This document shows positions 53,065 through 62,126 of a DNA stretch of 64,000 nucleotides, one piece after another. The DNA comes from Herbaspirillum sp. SJZ107 (GTDB lineage Bacteria; Pseudomonadota; Gammaproteobacteria; Burkholderiales; Burkholderiaceae_D), in NCBI RefSeq assembly GCF_006715485.1, contig NZ_VFNH01000002.1:992001-1056000 (forward strand). Reading direction: 5' to 3'. The notes under the pieces are model-generated. The model was not told where the DNA came from. It made no database searches and saw only the letters and a program-made list of their open reading frames with translations. Position 1 is the stretch's first letter. Each line of letters opens with the position of its first letter. A program made the translations under genes and the position numbers.

Positions 53065-53961
53065 TCAGCCGCGGTATTCCGGCTGTTCGATGCCCGACAC
53101 GTCGACCGCGAACGCCAGCACCTTGCCGCTGTGCGGGTACTGCGCCAGCTCGTCGTTCGAGCGGCCCTTGCTGGCGCTGGTCACGAACAGCGTGCGCAGG
53201 TCCGGGCCGCCGAAGCAGACCGCCGTCGGGCAGCGCAGCGGCAGGTCGATCTGCTGCAGCAGCTCGCCGCTCGGCGACAGCCTGAGCAGGCGGCCGCCTT
53301 CGTACATCGCGACCCAGTAGTTGCCTTCGCTGTCCATCGCCGCGCCGTCCGGGCGGCCGCCGTAGGTGCCCGAGGTCTTGTCGGCCTCGAAGGTGACCAG
53401 GTTGCGCTTGTTCGATTGGGTGCCGCTGTCCACGTCGTAGTCGTAGCAGTCGACGCGGTGGGTGGTGGTGTCGGCGTGGTACATGGTGCGGCCGTCCGGA
53501 CTCCAGGCCAGGCCGTTGGAGTTGGTCATGCCGCCCGACCAGGCCTGGCGCAGTGCCCCCTTGTCCAGCACGTACATCTCGGCCAGCGCCTGGTCGCGCG
53601 GCTCGTACATGGTGCCGACCCAGAAGCGGCCCGCCGGGTCGACGCGGCCGTCGTTGAAGCGCACCTTGCTGGTGTCGTAGGGCGCCGGCACCAGGTCTTC
53701 GATGTCGCCGCTGGTGGTGTCCAGGTAGACGAAGCCGGCGCGCGTGGCGACCACCAGGTTGTTGTCGAGGTCGACCGCGAGGGCCGAGGGTTCGGTCTGC
53801 ATCTGCCAGGCCGAATGCTTGCCGCTGGCCGGATGCAGGCGGTGCACGGTGCGGCCGTCGATGTCGACCCAGTACAGCGCGGATTCCACCGCATGCCATA
53901 CCGGGGATTCGCCGACCTGCATCGGCGTGTCGTGCACGATCGTGATTTTTTCGGTCTTCAT
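53065..53961 (-). CDS. SMP-30/gluconolactonase/LRE-family lactonase
   Basis: Six-bladed beta-propeller of 298 residues. Metal-binding motifs are visible: GESPVWHAVESALYWVDIDG (Glu), FNDGRVDPAGRFWVGTM (Asn/Asp) and TNSNGLAWSPDGRTMYHADT (Asn, Asp). Such enzymes open sugar lactones such as gluconolactone, arabinonolactone or galactonolactone. No signal peptide, so it is cytoplasmic. It starts 28 bp after pgi in the same direction and so probably falls under the same HexR-controlled promoter. Confidence 0.92.
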   Translation of the reverse strand: MKTEKITIVHDTPMQVGESPVWHAVESALYWVDIDGRTVHRLHPASGKHSAWQMQTEPSALAVDLDNNLVVATRAGFVYLDTTSGDIEDLVPAPYDTSKVRFNDGRVDPAGRFWVGTMYEPRDQALAEMYVLDKGALRQAWSGGMTNSNGLAWSPDGRTMYHADTTTHRVDCYDYDVDSGTQSNKRNLVTFEADKTSGTYGGRPDGAAMDSEGNYWVAMYEGGRLLRLSPSGELLQQIDLPLRCPTAVCFGGPDLRTLFVTSASKGRSNDELAQYPHSGKVLAFAVDVSGIEQPEYRG

Positions 53962-53989
53962 ATATCGCGTATGAATTCTCAGTACATTA

Positions 53990-55627
53990 TCAAACGGCGG
54001 CCTTGGCGCGCGCGATCAGGCCATTGGTCGAGCTGTCGTGGCCGGCCGGCTGGGCCTCGCCCGTCAGTTCGGCCTCGATCTTCTTGGCCAGCACCTTGCC
54101 CAGCTCGACGCCCCACTGGTCGAAGCTGTTCACGTCCCACAGCGCACCCTGCACGAACACCTTGTGCTCGTACAGCGCAATCAGCGCACCCAGCGTGGCC
54201 GGGGTCAGGTATTCCATCAGGATGGTGTTGCTCGGCCGGTTGCCCGGGAAGGTTTTATGCGGTGCCAGGCGCTCGATCTCGGCCGCGTCCAGGCCTTGCA
54301 GGTCCTGGCGCACCTCGTCGATGGTCTTGCCCTTCATGAAGGCTTCCGACTGGGCGAAGCAGTTGGCCAGCAGGGCCGCGTGGTGGTTGTGGAACTCGTG
54401 GGCCGGGCGCAGCGCGGCGATGAAATCCATCGGCGTGACGTCGGTGCCCTGGTGCAGCAGCTGGAAGTAGGCATGCTGGCCGTTGGTGCCGACATCGCCC
54501 CAGATCACCGGGCCGGTCGCGTAGTCGATGGCGTCGCCGGCGCGCGTGACGCGCTTGCCGTTGCTTTCCATGTCGAGCTGCTGCAGGTAGGCCGGGAAGC
54601 GGTTCAGGTCCTGGTGGTAGGGCGCGATCGAGACCGAGCCGCAGTCCAGGAATTCGCGGTTCCAGAAGCCGACCAGGCCCAGGATCATCGGCAGGTTCTG
54701 CTCGATCGGGGCGCTGCGGAAGTGCTCGTCCATGGCGTGGGCGCCGGCCAGGAAGTCGCTGAAGTAGCCGAAGCCGACGCACAGCGCGACCGGCAGGCCG
54801 ATCGCCGACCACACCGAGTAGCGGCCGCCGACCCAGTCCCAGAACGGGAACATGTTCTGCGGATCGATGCCGAAGGTCTTGATGGCCTCGACGTTGGTCG
54901 ATACCGCGACGAAGTGCCTGGCCAGCGCCTCTTCAGGGGCATGCTGCAGGAACCAGGCGCGCGCCGTGTTCGCGTTCATCATGGTCTCGGCCGTGGTGAA
55001 GGTCTTCGAGGCGATGATGAACAGGGTGGTTTCCGGATTCACGCGCGACAGCGCGGCGTCCATGTCGTGGCCGTCGACATTGGACACGAAATGCATGGTC
55101 AGGCGCGGATGGGCGAACTGGCGCAGCGCCAGGCACACCATCTTCGGACCCAGGTCGGAGCCGCCGATGCCGACGTTGATGACGTCGGTGATTTCCTTGC
55201 CGGTATGGCCTTTCCAATCGCCGCTGCGGACGGCGTCGCTGAAGGTCTTTACGCGTGCCAGCACGTCGTGCACGTCCTTGCTGACATCCTGGCCGTCGAC
55301 GCTGATCCCCTTGTCGCGCGGGGCGCGCAGGGCGGTGTGCAGGACCGCGCGGTTTTCGGTCAGGTTGATCTTGTCGCCATTGAACATGGCATCGCGCAGG
55401 CGCTCGACGCCGCGCTCCTGTGCCAGCGCTTTCAGCAGTTCAAGCGTGCGCCCGTCCAGACGGTTTTTTGAATAGTCTAGGAACAGCCCGGCGGCCTCGC
55501 TCGAGAACCGCTCGAAGCGTTGCGGATCGGCAGCGAACAGATCGCGCATCTGCCAGTCTTTGGCCTTGGCGGCGTGGTTGGTGAGCGCCTGGTAGGCGGT
55601 GGAGCTGGTCAAGGGTGGTTGGCGCAT
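53990..55627 (-). CDS. pgi: Glucose-6-phosphate isomerase
   Basis: Interconverts glucose 6-phosphate and fructose 6-phosphate, 545 residues. Both family signatures are present: [20 protein letters not shown] with [20 protein letters not shown], and [20 protein letters not shown] with [12 protein letters not shown]. The catalytic Glu and His lie in [20 protein letters not shown] HexR-like box is 57 bases upstream of the ATG. Confidence 0.97.
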   Translation of the reverse strand: MRQPPLTSSTAYQALTNHAAKAKDWQMRDLFAADPQRFERFSSEAAGLFLDYSKNRLDGRTLELLKALAQERGVERLRDAMFNGDKINLTENRAVLHTALRAPRDKGISVDGQDVSKDVHDVLARVKTFSDAVRSGDWKGHTGKEITDVINVGIGGSDLGPKMVCLALRQFAHPRLTMHFVSNVDGHDMDAALSRVNPETTLFIIASKTFTTAETMMNANTARAWFLQHAPEEALARHFVAVSTNVEAIKTFGIDPQNMFPFWDWVGGRYSVWSAIGLPVALCVGFGYFSDFLAGAHAMDEHFRSAPIEQNLPMILGLVGFWNREFLDCGSVSIAPYHQDLNRFPAYLQQLDMESNGKRVTRAGDAIDYATGPVIWGDVGTNGQHAYFQLLHQGTDVTPMDFIAALRPAHEFHNHHAALLANCFAQSEAFMKGKTIDEVRQDLQGLDAAEIERLAPHKTFPGNRPSNTILMEYLTPATLGALIALYEHKVFVQGALWDVNSFDQWGVELGKVLAKKIEAELTGEAQPAGHDSSTNGLIARAKAAV

Positions 55628-55684
55628 GGTGATGGACGGTATGATGTCATTTTGTGCAGGTTATCGAATAATACAGGAAACGGG

Positions 55685-55699
55685 CGTAAATTCACTACA
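55685..55699. promoter_or_regulatory. HexR-like operator of pgi
   Basis: Reads TGTAGTGAATTTACG on the minus strand, 13 of 15 identical to the zwf operator 1. Confidence 0.75.
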
Positions 55700-55757
55700 T
55701 AAACACGCTGCTCAGCGGTCATTTCTTGGCGATGAGTCGGCGCCCGAGCTGCGGGAG

Positions 55758-55848
55758 CACGTGGACGGCAGAGCCGCCCATCCTACCGGAACGTGGCAAC
55801 GTCGAGCTGGCTCAACTGTAGGGTGGGCGGGGGTCTCCCGTCCACGTG
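55758..55848. repeat. Dispersed palindromic repeat, family 2, copy 2
   Basis: A left arm CACGTGGACGG...CGCCCATCCTAC and a right arm GTAGGGTGGGCGG...CCGTCCACGTG, each about 30 bp and largely complementary, enclose a 31-base loop. The inner core GTAGGGTGGGC matches the copy at 17900-17960, but the outer sequence is different. Confidence 0.8.
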
Positions 55849-55905
55849 TCACGCGCGAGATCACGGAACTCCAGATGCAGCCCCGGCATGCGCCCAATCC
55901 TATTT

Positions 55906-55920
55906 TGTAGTAAAATTTCA
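55906..55920. promoter_or_regulatory. HexR-like operator of edd-eda
   Basis: Reads TGTAGTAAAATTTCA on the plus strand, 25 bases upstream of the edd ATG, a position suited to block RNA polymerase. Confidence 0.8.
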
Positions 55921-55945
55921 GAAATCTAATTCATAAGGAACGATC

Positions 55946-57862
55946 ATGGTGCATCCCGTAGTAGAGAAGGTGACCCAGCGCATCATCGAGCGCAGCCGTC
56001 CGTCGCGCCGGGCCTACCTCGCCCATCTTGACGCCGCGCGCGTGAAAGGCGTGCAGCGCGGTACGCTGGCGTGCACGAACCTGGCACACGGTTTCGCCGC
56101 CTTCCCGGCCAACGACAAGCTCAAGCTGCGCGAGCAGAAGCAGCCGTCGGTGGCCATCGTTTCGTCGTACAACGACATGCTCTCGGCGCACCAGCCGTTC
56201 GAGTATTTCCCGAAAGTGATCAAGGAAGCCGTGCGCGAGATCGGCGCAGTGGCCCAGTTCGCCGGCGGCGTGCCCGCCATGTGCGACGGCATCACCCAGG
56301 GCCAGCCGGGCATGGAACTGTCGCTGTTCTCGCGCGACACCATCGCCATGTCGACCGCGATCGCGCTGTCGCACAACATGTTCGACGCCAGCCTGTACCT
56401 CGGCATCTGCGACAAGATCGTGCCGGGCCTGCTGATCGGCGCGCTGCACTTCGGCCACATCCCGGGCATCTTCGTGCCGGGCGGCCCGATGACGACCGGC
56501 ATCTCGAACAAGGAAAAGGCCGCGGTGCGCCAGCGCTACGCGAAGGGCTTGGCCACGCGCGAAGAACTGCTCGAAGGCGAAGCCCAGGCTTACCACAGCG
56601 CCGGCACCTGTACCTTCTACGGCACCGCCAACAGCAACCAGATGCTGATGGAAATGATGGGCCTGCACCTGCCGAACGCCGCCTTCATCACGCCGGGCAC
56701 CCCGCTGCGCGATGCGCTGACCCGCGCCGCGGCCCAGCATGCGGTCAAGATTTCCCAGCAGGGCGGCAACTACATGCCGATCGGCCACATCGTCGACGAG
56801 AAATCGATCGTCAACGCCATCGCCTCGCTGCACGCGACCGGCGGCTCGACCAACCACACGATGCACCTGATCGCCATCGCGCGCGCAGCCGGCATCGTGA
56901 TCGACTGGAACGACTTCGACGAGCTGTCGAAGGTGGTGCCGCTGCTGGCCCGCGTGTATCCGAACGGCGATGCCGACGTCAACCACTTCCAGGCTGCCGG
57001 CGGCCCGGCCTTCGTCATCCGCGAACTGCTGGACGGCGGCTTCGCCCACGACGACGTCAACACCATCCTCGGCCACGGCCTGCGCAACCACTGCAAGGAA
57101 CCGTTCCTGGACGAGAACGACAACGTGGTCTGGAAAGACCTGCCGGAACAGAGCGGCGACGAGGCGGTGCTGCGCAAATACACCAACCCGTTCAGCGACA
57201 ACGGCGGCCTGATCCTGGTGCAGGGCAACCTGGGCCGCGCCGTGATGAAGATCTCGGCGGTCAAGAAGGATCACCACATCGTCGAAGCGCCGGCCCTGAC
57301 CTTCGATTCGCAGGAAGACTTCATGCACGCCTACCAGGCCGGCCAGCTGAACCGCGACTTCGTTGCCGTGATCCGCTTCCAGGGCCCGCGCGCCAACGGC
57401 ATGCCGGAACTGCACGCGCTGACCCCGGCGCTGTCGAACCTGCAGGATGCCGGCCACCACGTGGCGATGGTCACCGACGGCCGCATGTCGGGCGCGTCGG
57501 GCAAGGTGCCGGCCGCGATCCACGTGTCGCCGGAAATCCTGGCCGGCGGTCCGCTCGGCCTGGTGCGCGATGGTGATATCATCCGTGTCGATGCCACCCA
57601 GGGCACGCTGGAAGCGCTGGTGCCGGAAGATATCTGGGCTTCGCGCAAGATGGCGACCGCCGACCTCAGCTCGAGCCACATCGGCATGGGCCGCGAGCTG
57701 TTCGACGTGTTCCGCAAGTCGGTCAGCGCCGCGGAAGAGGGCGCCGCCCACTTCCCGCTGCCGTCGCTGCGCGATACCACCGTTCCCCTGCACGAAGGCA
57801 CCGACACCGGCGAGATCATGCCGGGTTCCGATGAAGATTTCCTGTTCCGTAAAAACAAGTGA
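55946..57862 (+). CDS. edd: 6-phosphogluconate dehydratase
   Basis: First dedicated Entner-Doudoroff enzyme; an iron-sulfur dehydratase that makes 2-keto-3-deoxy-6-phosphogluconate. 638 residues (E. coli 603). IlvD/Edd signatures are visible: [20 protein letters not shown] and [20 protein letters not shown], both with cluster Cys, and [12 protein letters not shown]. The late [20 protein letters not shown] is also standard. It is followed 7 bp later by eda. Confidence 0.97.
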   Translation: MVHPVVEKVTQRIIERSRPSRRAYLAHLDAARVKGVQRGTLACTNLAHGFAAFPANDKLKLREQKQPSVAIVSSYNDMLSAHQPFEYFPKVIKEAVREIGAVAQFAGGVPAMCDGITQGQPGMELSLFSRDTIAMSTAIALSHNMFDASLYLGICDKIVPGLLIGALHFGHIPGIFVPGGPMTTGISNKEKAAVRQRYAKGLATREELLEGEAQAYHSAGTCTFYGTANSNQMLMEMMGLHLPNAAFITPGTPLRDALTRAAAQHAVKISQQGGNYMPIGHIVDEKSIVNAIASLHATGGSTNHTMHLIAIARAAGIVIDWNDFDELSKVVPLLARVYPNGDADVNHFQAAGGPAFVIRELLDGGFAHDDVNTILGHGLRNHCKEPFLDENDNVVWKDLPEQSGDEAVLRKYTNPFSDNGGLILVQGNLGRAVMKISAVKKDHHIVEAPALTFDSQEDFMHAYQAGQLNRDFVAVIRFQGPRANGMPELHALTPALSNLQDAGHHVAMVTDGRMSGASGKVPAAIHVSPEILAGGPLGLVRDGDIIRVDATQGTLEALVPEDIWASRKMATADLSSSHIGMGRELFDVFRKSVSAAEEGAAHFPLPSLRDTTVPLHEGTDTGEIMPGSDEDFLFRKNK

Positions 57863-57869
57863 GACCTGA

Positions 57870-58505
57870 ATGAGTACGAATATGAACCTGCTTGACATCA
57901 TGCGCTCGGCGAGCGTGATCCCGGTCATCGCGATCGACGACCCGGACCACGCCGTGCCGCTGGCCAAGGCCCTGGTCGCGGGCGGTATCCGCGTGCTGGA
58001 AGTGACGCTGCGCACCAAGCACGGCCTGCAGGCGATCCGCGACATGGCGCAGATCGAAGGCGCCATCGTCGGCGTCGGGACGCTCACCCAGCCGGAAGAA
58101 TTCGCCCAGGCGCGCGACGCCGGCGCGGTGTTCGGCGTGTCGCCGGGCCTGACCCCGGCCCTGATCGACGCCGCCAAGACGAGCGGCCTGCCGCTGCTGC
58201 CGGGCTGCATGACCCCGTCCGAAGTGATGGTCGCGCGCGAAGCCGGCTTCAAGCAGCTGAAGCTGTTCCCGGCGGTGCCGGCGGGCGGCGTCGGCATGCT
58301 GAAGGCGATCGGCGGACCGCTGCCGGACGTCACCTTCTGCCCGACCGGCGGCATCTCGATCGAGACTGCACCGCAGTTCCTGGCCCTCAAGAACGTGGCC
58401 TGCGTGGGCGGCTCCTGGCTGACCCCGGCGGACGCGATGAAGGCCGGCGACTGGGACCTGATCACCGAGCTGGCGCGTTCGGCTGCTGCGCTGCGCGCAG
58501 CCTGA
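57870..58505 (+). CDS. eda: KDPG aldolase (2-dehydro-3-deoxy-phosphogluconate aldolase)
   Basis: Splits KDPG into pyruvate and glyceraldehyde 3-phosphate. 211 residues. The catalytic Glu is in [18 protein letters not shown], and the Schiff-base Lys in [20 protein letters not shown]. The C-terminal [18 protein letters not shown] gives the phosphate site. It lies 7 bp behind edd and 7 bp before the zincin-like gene. Confidence 0.97.
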   Translation: MSTNMNLLDIMRSASVIPVIAIDDPDHAVPLAKALVAGGIRVLEVTLRTKHGLQAIRDMAQIEGAIVGVGTLTQPEEFAQARDAGAVFGVSPGLTPALIDAAKTSGLPLLPGCMTPSEVMVAREAGFKQLKLFPAVPAGGVGMLKAIGGPLPDVTFCPTGGISIETAPQFLALKNVACVGGSWLTPADAMKAGDWDLITELARSAAALRAA

Positions 58506-58512
58506 GTAACGC

Positions 58513-59073
58513 ATGAAACGCCTGGCGCGTGGCCTCACGCCAGGCGAAATCGCCATGGCGTCGCTGCTGTTCGGCGACGCCATCGATTACGCCAGGGTCC
58601 GGGTGCACAACCGGCCCTACCTGCCGCTCGGCCTGCAGCCGAGGAATTGCGCGATGACGCCGAACGGCAGCATCTATTTTCATCACTCCTGCTTTTTGCC
58701 CGACTACACCGCGGGCGACCCGGTCACCATTCACTGGTTCATGCACGAGATGGTGCACGTCTGGCAGCACCAGCTCGGCTACCCGGTCAAGCTGCGCGGC
58801 GCCTTCCGCATCGGCCTTCCGTACCACTACGACCTGCGCGACGATGCCACCCTGGCCGACTACAACATGGAAGCGCAAGGCGACCTGCTGGCCGATTATT
58901 TCGCGTTGAAGACCATGCACAAGCCGCGCGTGATGCGCCAGCGCCGCTATGCGCACAGCCTCGATTTGTATGAGCGGGTGCTGGCCGGGTTCCTCGCGAA
59001 TACGGGCGATCCGGCGAACCTGCCGAAGGGACCTGCACGGCGGCTGGCGGGATGGCCATCCGTGAACGAATAA
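58513..59073 (+). CDS. Small zincin-like protein with HExxH motif, unknown function
   Basis: A 186-residue soluble protein. [20 protein letters not shown] carries a perfect HExxH (His 78, Glu 79, His 82), and a downstream [15 protein letters not shown] supplies a plausible third Glu ligand. The sequence resembles short proteins annotated in databases as Vgr-related or Rhs-associated metallopeptidase-like domains. No signal peptide or membrane helix. It starts 7 bp after eda and so is likely cotranscribed with edd-eda, although nothing in it suggests sugar metabolism. Confidence 0.75.
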   Translation: MKRLARGLTPGEIAMASLLFGDAIDYARVRVHNRPYLPLGLQPRNCAMTPNGSIYFHHSCFLPDYTAGDPVTIHWFMHEMVHVWQHQLGYPVKLRGAFRIGLPYHYDLRDDATLADYNMEAQGDLLADYFALKTMHKPRVMRQRRYAHSLDLYERVLAGFLANTGDPANLPKGPARRLAGWPSVNE

Positions 59074-59129
59074 GCTTACCGCAGCTTGCAGGCACGCAGG
59101 CTTCGGTAACGTCGGCGTTGTCCGAGGCG

Positions 59130-59588
59130 TTATGGTGAGCACTTACGGGGACGGTCCTTCGCAAACCAACCGGAGGCGGCTGCAGCGGAAAGAATCTCTT
59201 CCGTCGTCCAGTTGCGCGTCAGCCAGATCGTCAGCGCAGCTCCAGACAGATGCCATGCGCTCATCCCCGCCTGTCGTCGATGCTCGCGAAGGTAGGTGGA
59301 CGCAAACGACCAGGCCAAGCGTTCTTCAGGCGATGCCAGGCAGGCCGAATCCGAGAAGATGCGCACTATGTACGAATACGGATTCATGGGTTCGATATTG
59401 CGTTTGCCTTGGCCACCTGCTCGCCGCCAGACGAGAGCCTGTTGCTCTAGGGAGGCAAGCTGTTGCGGTTTAGGCGGGCGCCCATCGATGTCACTCAAGC
59501 CCTTCCAATATAGAACCAAGGGCAGTGCCAGCAGCAGCGCCAGCATGGCACATGCCGTGACGACGATAAAGCGGCGAACAAGGCGCAT
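59130..59588 (-). CDS. Hypothetical membrane-anchored protein
   Basis: A 152-residue protein with one N-terminal membrane segment (FIVVTACAMLALLLALPLVL) and a C-terminal domain outside (SYIVRIFSDSACLASPEERL, YLREHRRQAGMSAWHLSGAA) that is vaguely reminiscent of small lysozyme-like or transglycosylase-like folds, but I cannot assign it. The ATG at 59588 follows AGGA; the longer in-frame reading runs through the repeat at 59632-59740. Codon usage is less GC-biased than in the genes to the left. Confidence 0.65.
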   Translation of the reverse strand: MRLVRRFIVVTACAMLALLLALPLVLYWKGLSDIDGRPPKPQQLASLEQQALVWRRAGGQGKRNIEPMNPYSYIVRIFSDSACLASPEERLAWSFASTYLREHRRQAGMSAWHLSGAALTIWLTRNWTTEEILSAAAASGWFAKDRPRKCSP

Positions 59589-59631
59589 GGAGTCCTGACT
59601 CAACTTTAGTTCGTGAGACCGTCGTTTGTCG

Positions 59632-59740
59632 GGCGACCTCTTCTGGCCCATCTCGGCCGTTTGACTCAGCGTAGCATTTTGCCGGGCCGCAAAGGTCATG
59701 GGCTGTTACTACCGGCAGGAACCGACCCGACGCTGACATT
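59632..59740. repeat. Degenerate palindromic repeat A of the small-gene block
   Basis: Contains cctcttctggcccatctcgg and later gttactaccggcagg and cgacccgac. The same modules, in the same order, recur at 60736-60800 and 61332-61413. It precedes the 59130-59588 gene. Confidence 0.65.
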
Positions 59741-59743
59741 CAC

Positions 59744-60172
59744 CTACGCGCCATAAAAGTATCGATGGCGATCCAACGTCCATGATTCGATGTGGGACCG
59801 GTCTCTTAACTCTGTGCAGGACAGGATGTAGCGCGCAATATCCCGAAAACCATGTTTGTCCAAGTATGTGACTGTCTCATCGACACCCGCACCGACCAAG
59901 TTCTCTGTGTCAAAACCGCAGCCCGTGTCCATGTTGATGTGCTTCGCTCTCCACATGACCTCTGAATCGCTGGGATCCCCGACCTTGAACAGCAGGTAGG
60001 CACACCAATAGATGTTTTCAAAATAGTCATGGTCGTCGTCGCGTCGCCGATACTCCATTTCAGCTACAAACAGTTGCCTCAGCATCTCATGATGCTGTTT
60101 TGCACTCTCAGGAAGGATATGCGACAGCGCCTGTTCCCGGCCGGCAGAAGTTGTAATATCGAATTCAGTCAT
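59744..60172 (-). CDS. Hypothetical acidic protein
   Basis: A 142-residue soluble protein starting MTEFDITTSAGREQALSHIL, with VAEMEYRRRDDDHDYFENIY and CGFDTENLVGAGVDETVTYL. The size, acidity and aromatic content are like many toxin-immunity proteins, but no family is recognised and no toxin partner is seen. Clearly lower GC than the central-carbon genes, which suggests separate origin. Confidence 0.6.
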   Translation of the reverse strand: MTEFDITTSAGREQALSHILPESAKQHHEMLRQLFVAEMEYRRRDDDHDYFENIYWCAYLLFKVGDPSDSEVMWRAKHINMDTGCGFDTENLVGAGVDETVTYLDKHGFRDIARYILSCTELRDRSHIESWTLDRHRYFYGA

Positions 60173-60247
60173 TTGGGGACGAATTGTTGGATCGGATTTG
60201 TCAGATCAAGCTTCGACCGCGACTTACAACCGAGTGACCTCCGACCT

Positions 60248-60700
60248 TCAAGATTTCCCACGCGACAGTCGAATATCGTCTTTCACGGCAAGAATACGTT
60301 TGTAATCGGTGAGCGGCCAGTGCGGTTCCTGAAAGTCATGTGACTGAAATTCGCGAACAAAGCGCCAGAAGGGTAGAAGGACTTGCGCAGCGTTGCCTCG
60401 GGTCTCTACGACTTCTCTGCCACAAGCGCGGTCGCTTTCTATGGCAAACACTAATTTAAACTGAATCTCCTCGCCATTGGGCGTGAAGTACATGAAATAG
60501 CCATCAGGTTCCAAGTGCCACCAAACGCTCGAAGGAACACCGTTGGCAGCAAGATCCAATGCCACGAGCAGGTCCTCAACAGGGTTATTCGGGACAGCCG
60601 AAGCATCAATCTCCACAGTCTGCCCATCAATCAAAATGGAAATAGTTAGCCAGCCGTGTGAGGGCGGCTGGTAGAAAATGTGAATGTCAGAAAGAGGCAT
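60248..60700 (-). CDS. Hypothetical protein
   Basis: A 150-residue soluble protein beginning MPLSDIHIFYQPPSHGWLTI, with SSVWWHLEPDGYFMYFTPNG in the middle. I do not recognise a family. The ATG at 60700 is chosen because the longer reading is translated repeat B sequence. Small size and a beta-rich pattern with many aromatics fit an immunity-like protein, which is only a guess. Confidence 0.6.
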   Translation of the reverse strand: MPLSDIHIFYQPPSHGWLTISILIDGQTVEIDASAVPNNPVEDLLVALDLAANGVPSSVWWHLEPDGYFMYFTPNGEEIQFKLVFAIESDRACGREVVETRGNAAQVLLPFWRFVREFQSHDFQEPHWPLTDYKRILAVKDDIRLSRGKS

Positions 60701-60735
60701 TCTTATGTGTGAGAGCAGCAAAGAATCAATGGAGG

Positions 60736-60800
60736 GAAGTCCGCTTTTGGCCGATCTCGGCCGTTCAGTGTGCGGCAATTGTCGACCCGACGCGGACTTC
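60736..60800. repeat. Palindromic repeat B of the small-gene block
   Basis: The cleanest copy: outer arms GAAGTCCGC and GCGGACTTC are a perfect 9-bp inverted pair; inside are TTTTGGCCGATCTCGGCCG and GTCGACCCGAC. It lies between the genes at 60248-60700 and 60805-61266. Confidence 0.8.
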
Positions 60801-60804
60801 TCTG

Positions 60805-61266
60805 CTATGGGACTGGGCAACCGACTTGGGACTCTTTGTGAAATTCATCTCGATCTGATGTAACTTCGTAGGCCACTAACTCGGCTTGATCGTCAGATAC
60901 AGACCAGGTCATTAACTCCCGAACTTTTGCCTTCTCGTATTCAGCGTCGTAGACCAACCGGACGCCATTAGGAAAACATGATGATCCGACAAGAACTGAC
61001 GACTTGTACCTTCCAAGTTGAGCAATCGCAGTCTGGACTGCTGAGATAAATTGCTCTTTCGGCATCGACGCTTTCATTGCTGGAGAACCCAAGTCATACA
61101 GATGCGCGTAGTCCTGTTTTTCATAGAGCATGCGAAATTTTTCGACTCCAGCCAATGCGCGAAGCTTATCTTCATCGAAATGTCCAGCCTTGAAATGAAC
61201 ATCGCACGCGGACAGGATTGCAGCACCCAGCAACATGAGGACCAAATAACGATAGTTTTTGCGCAT
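60805..61266 (-). CDS. Hypothetical lipoprotein
   Basis: A 153-residue protein with a lipoprotein signal: basic start MRKNYRYLVLMLLGAAILSAC, where Cys 21 completes the lipobox. The mature part contains GVEKFRMLYEKQDYAHLYDL, similar in layout to small DUF4019-like periplasmic domains, but I am not sure of that. The ATG at 61266 is chosen over an earlier start lacking a signal. Confidence 0.65.
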   Translation of the reverse strand: MRKNYRYLVLMLLGAAILSACDVHFKAGHFDEDKLRALAGVEKFRMLYEKQDYAHLYDLGSPAMKASMPKEQFISAVQTAIAQLGRYKSSVLVGSSCFPNGVRLVYDAEYEKAKVRELMTWSVSDDQAELVAYEVTSDRDEFHKESQVGCPVP

Positions 61267-61331
61267 GCATGTGTCTCGCTTGCCAATGCTTCTAATTCTT
61301 CTCAAAGTAGGAAGTTTTGCTTCCGACGAAG

Positions 61332-61413
61332 TGCCCGCTTCTGGCCGATAGCCGACGGTCGATATGGCTCAGTGTACGACTCTGTTACTACCTGGATAAG
61401 CTGCCGGTGGGCA
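61332..61413. repeat. Degenerate palindromic repeat C of the small-gene block
   Basis: Contains gtgcccgcttctggccgata, cagtgtacgactctgttact and ctgccggtgggca. The outer arms tgcccgc/ccggtgggca pair imperfectly. It lies between the genes at 60805 and 61482. Confidence 0.65.
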
Positions 61414-61481
61414 GGGCTGGCCTTAGTTGCTGTAGCAAACTTTATTGTTTTGTGGCGGACTTCATTAGTAGCGACACCATC

Positions 61482-61847
61482 TTATTTCTTGCCGCTCAAG
61501 TAGGCGACAATCGCCTTGTTGTAACGGGTCGCATAGTCTTTTTGCGCTTCGAATACATCCATGTAGGGGATGACGCAGCCGACGCCTGCTTCCTCGCGTG
61601 GCAGGCCGGCAATCAGCGATGCCTGCGACCTTTCGACGCCGACTTCGTAAGCCGTAAAGGATCCGTGCAGGTAAATCTTGATCGAGCCCGCTTGAATGTC
61701 TTTAGTGGCCTCGGCGGCCGCGCGTTCGGGCGACCATTGTGCCAGCAGTGCTGCGTGGGCATCATTTGACGCTGATGTCCAGGCCAGGTAGCCCGCCGTC
61801 GCAATCACCACGGCAATGACAAGGGCACGCGCTCTATCGATCCGCAT
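61482..61847 (-). CDS. Hypothetical small exported or membrane-anchored protein
   Basis: A 121-residue protein. The N-terminus ARALVIAVVIATAGYLAWTS is a single membrane segment or uncleaved signal. The rest (AAEATKDIQAGSIKIYLHGS, VGCVIPYMDVFEAQKDYATR) is a small soluble domain with no family I can name. Same strand as the preceding small genes. Confidence 0.65.
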   Translation of the reverse strand: MRIDRARALVIAVVIATAGYLAWTSASNDAHAALLAQWSPERAAAEATKDIQAGSIKIYLHGSFTAYEVGVERSQASLIAGLPREEAGVGCVIPYMDVFEAQKDYATRYNKAIVAYLSGKK

Positions 61848-62126
61848 ATTGAGTTATCCAATTGGTTCAGCGTGAATACTGCTCGGCATGCAACTGATGT
61901 GCGCTCGGCACAGTGTATGCGTCGCGTTGCAACAAAAGCAAGTGAATGCTCACCGCCAACCGCATGGCGCCTTCCGTTCCGCACGACGTTGCCAATCTGC
62001 CGCATGGCCCGGCACGCAAGCTCGTCCGTTCCCGGCTTCGATCCGCCTGATTGTTCCATCTCAAAAGATCGCCCCCGGCGCCCCCGTAGCATTTCGCCTT
62101 GTCGGTAGTTTTTCCTTGAGGCAATC

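Larger units (their letters stand above)
55628..55945. other. 318-bp divergent control region between pgi and edd
   Basis: Contains two HexR-like boxes (55685-55699 for pgi, 55906-55920 for edd) with a family-2 palindromic repeat between them (55758-55848). No gene is visible in it. The repeat may insulate the two promoters. Confidence 0.7.

Noticed and set aside
59130..61847. A proven integron array with attC sites
   Set aside because: I could not find clear RYYYAAC/GTTRRRY core pairs at the repeat ends and no integrase gene is in the window, so it stays a hypothesis.
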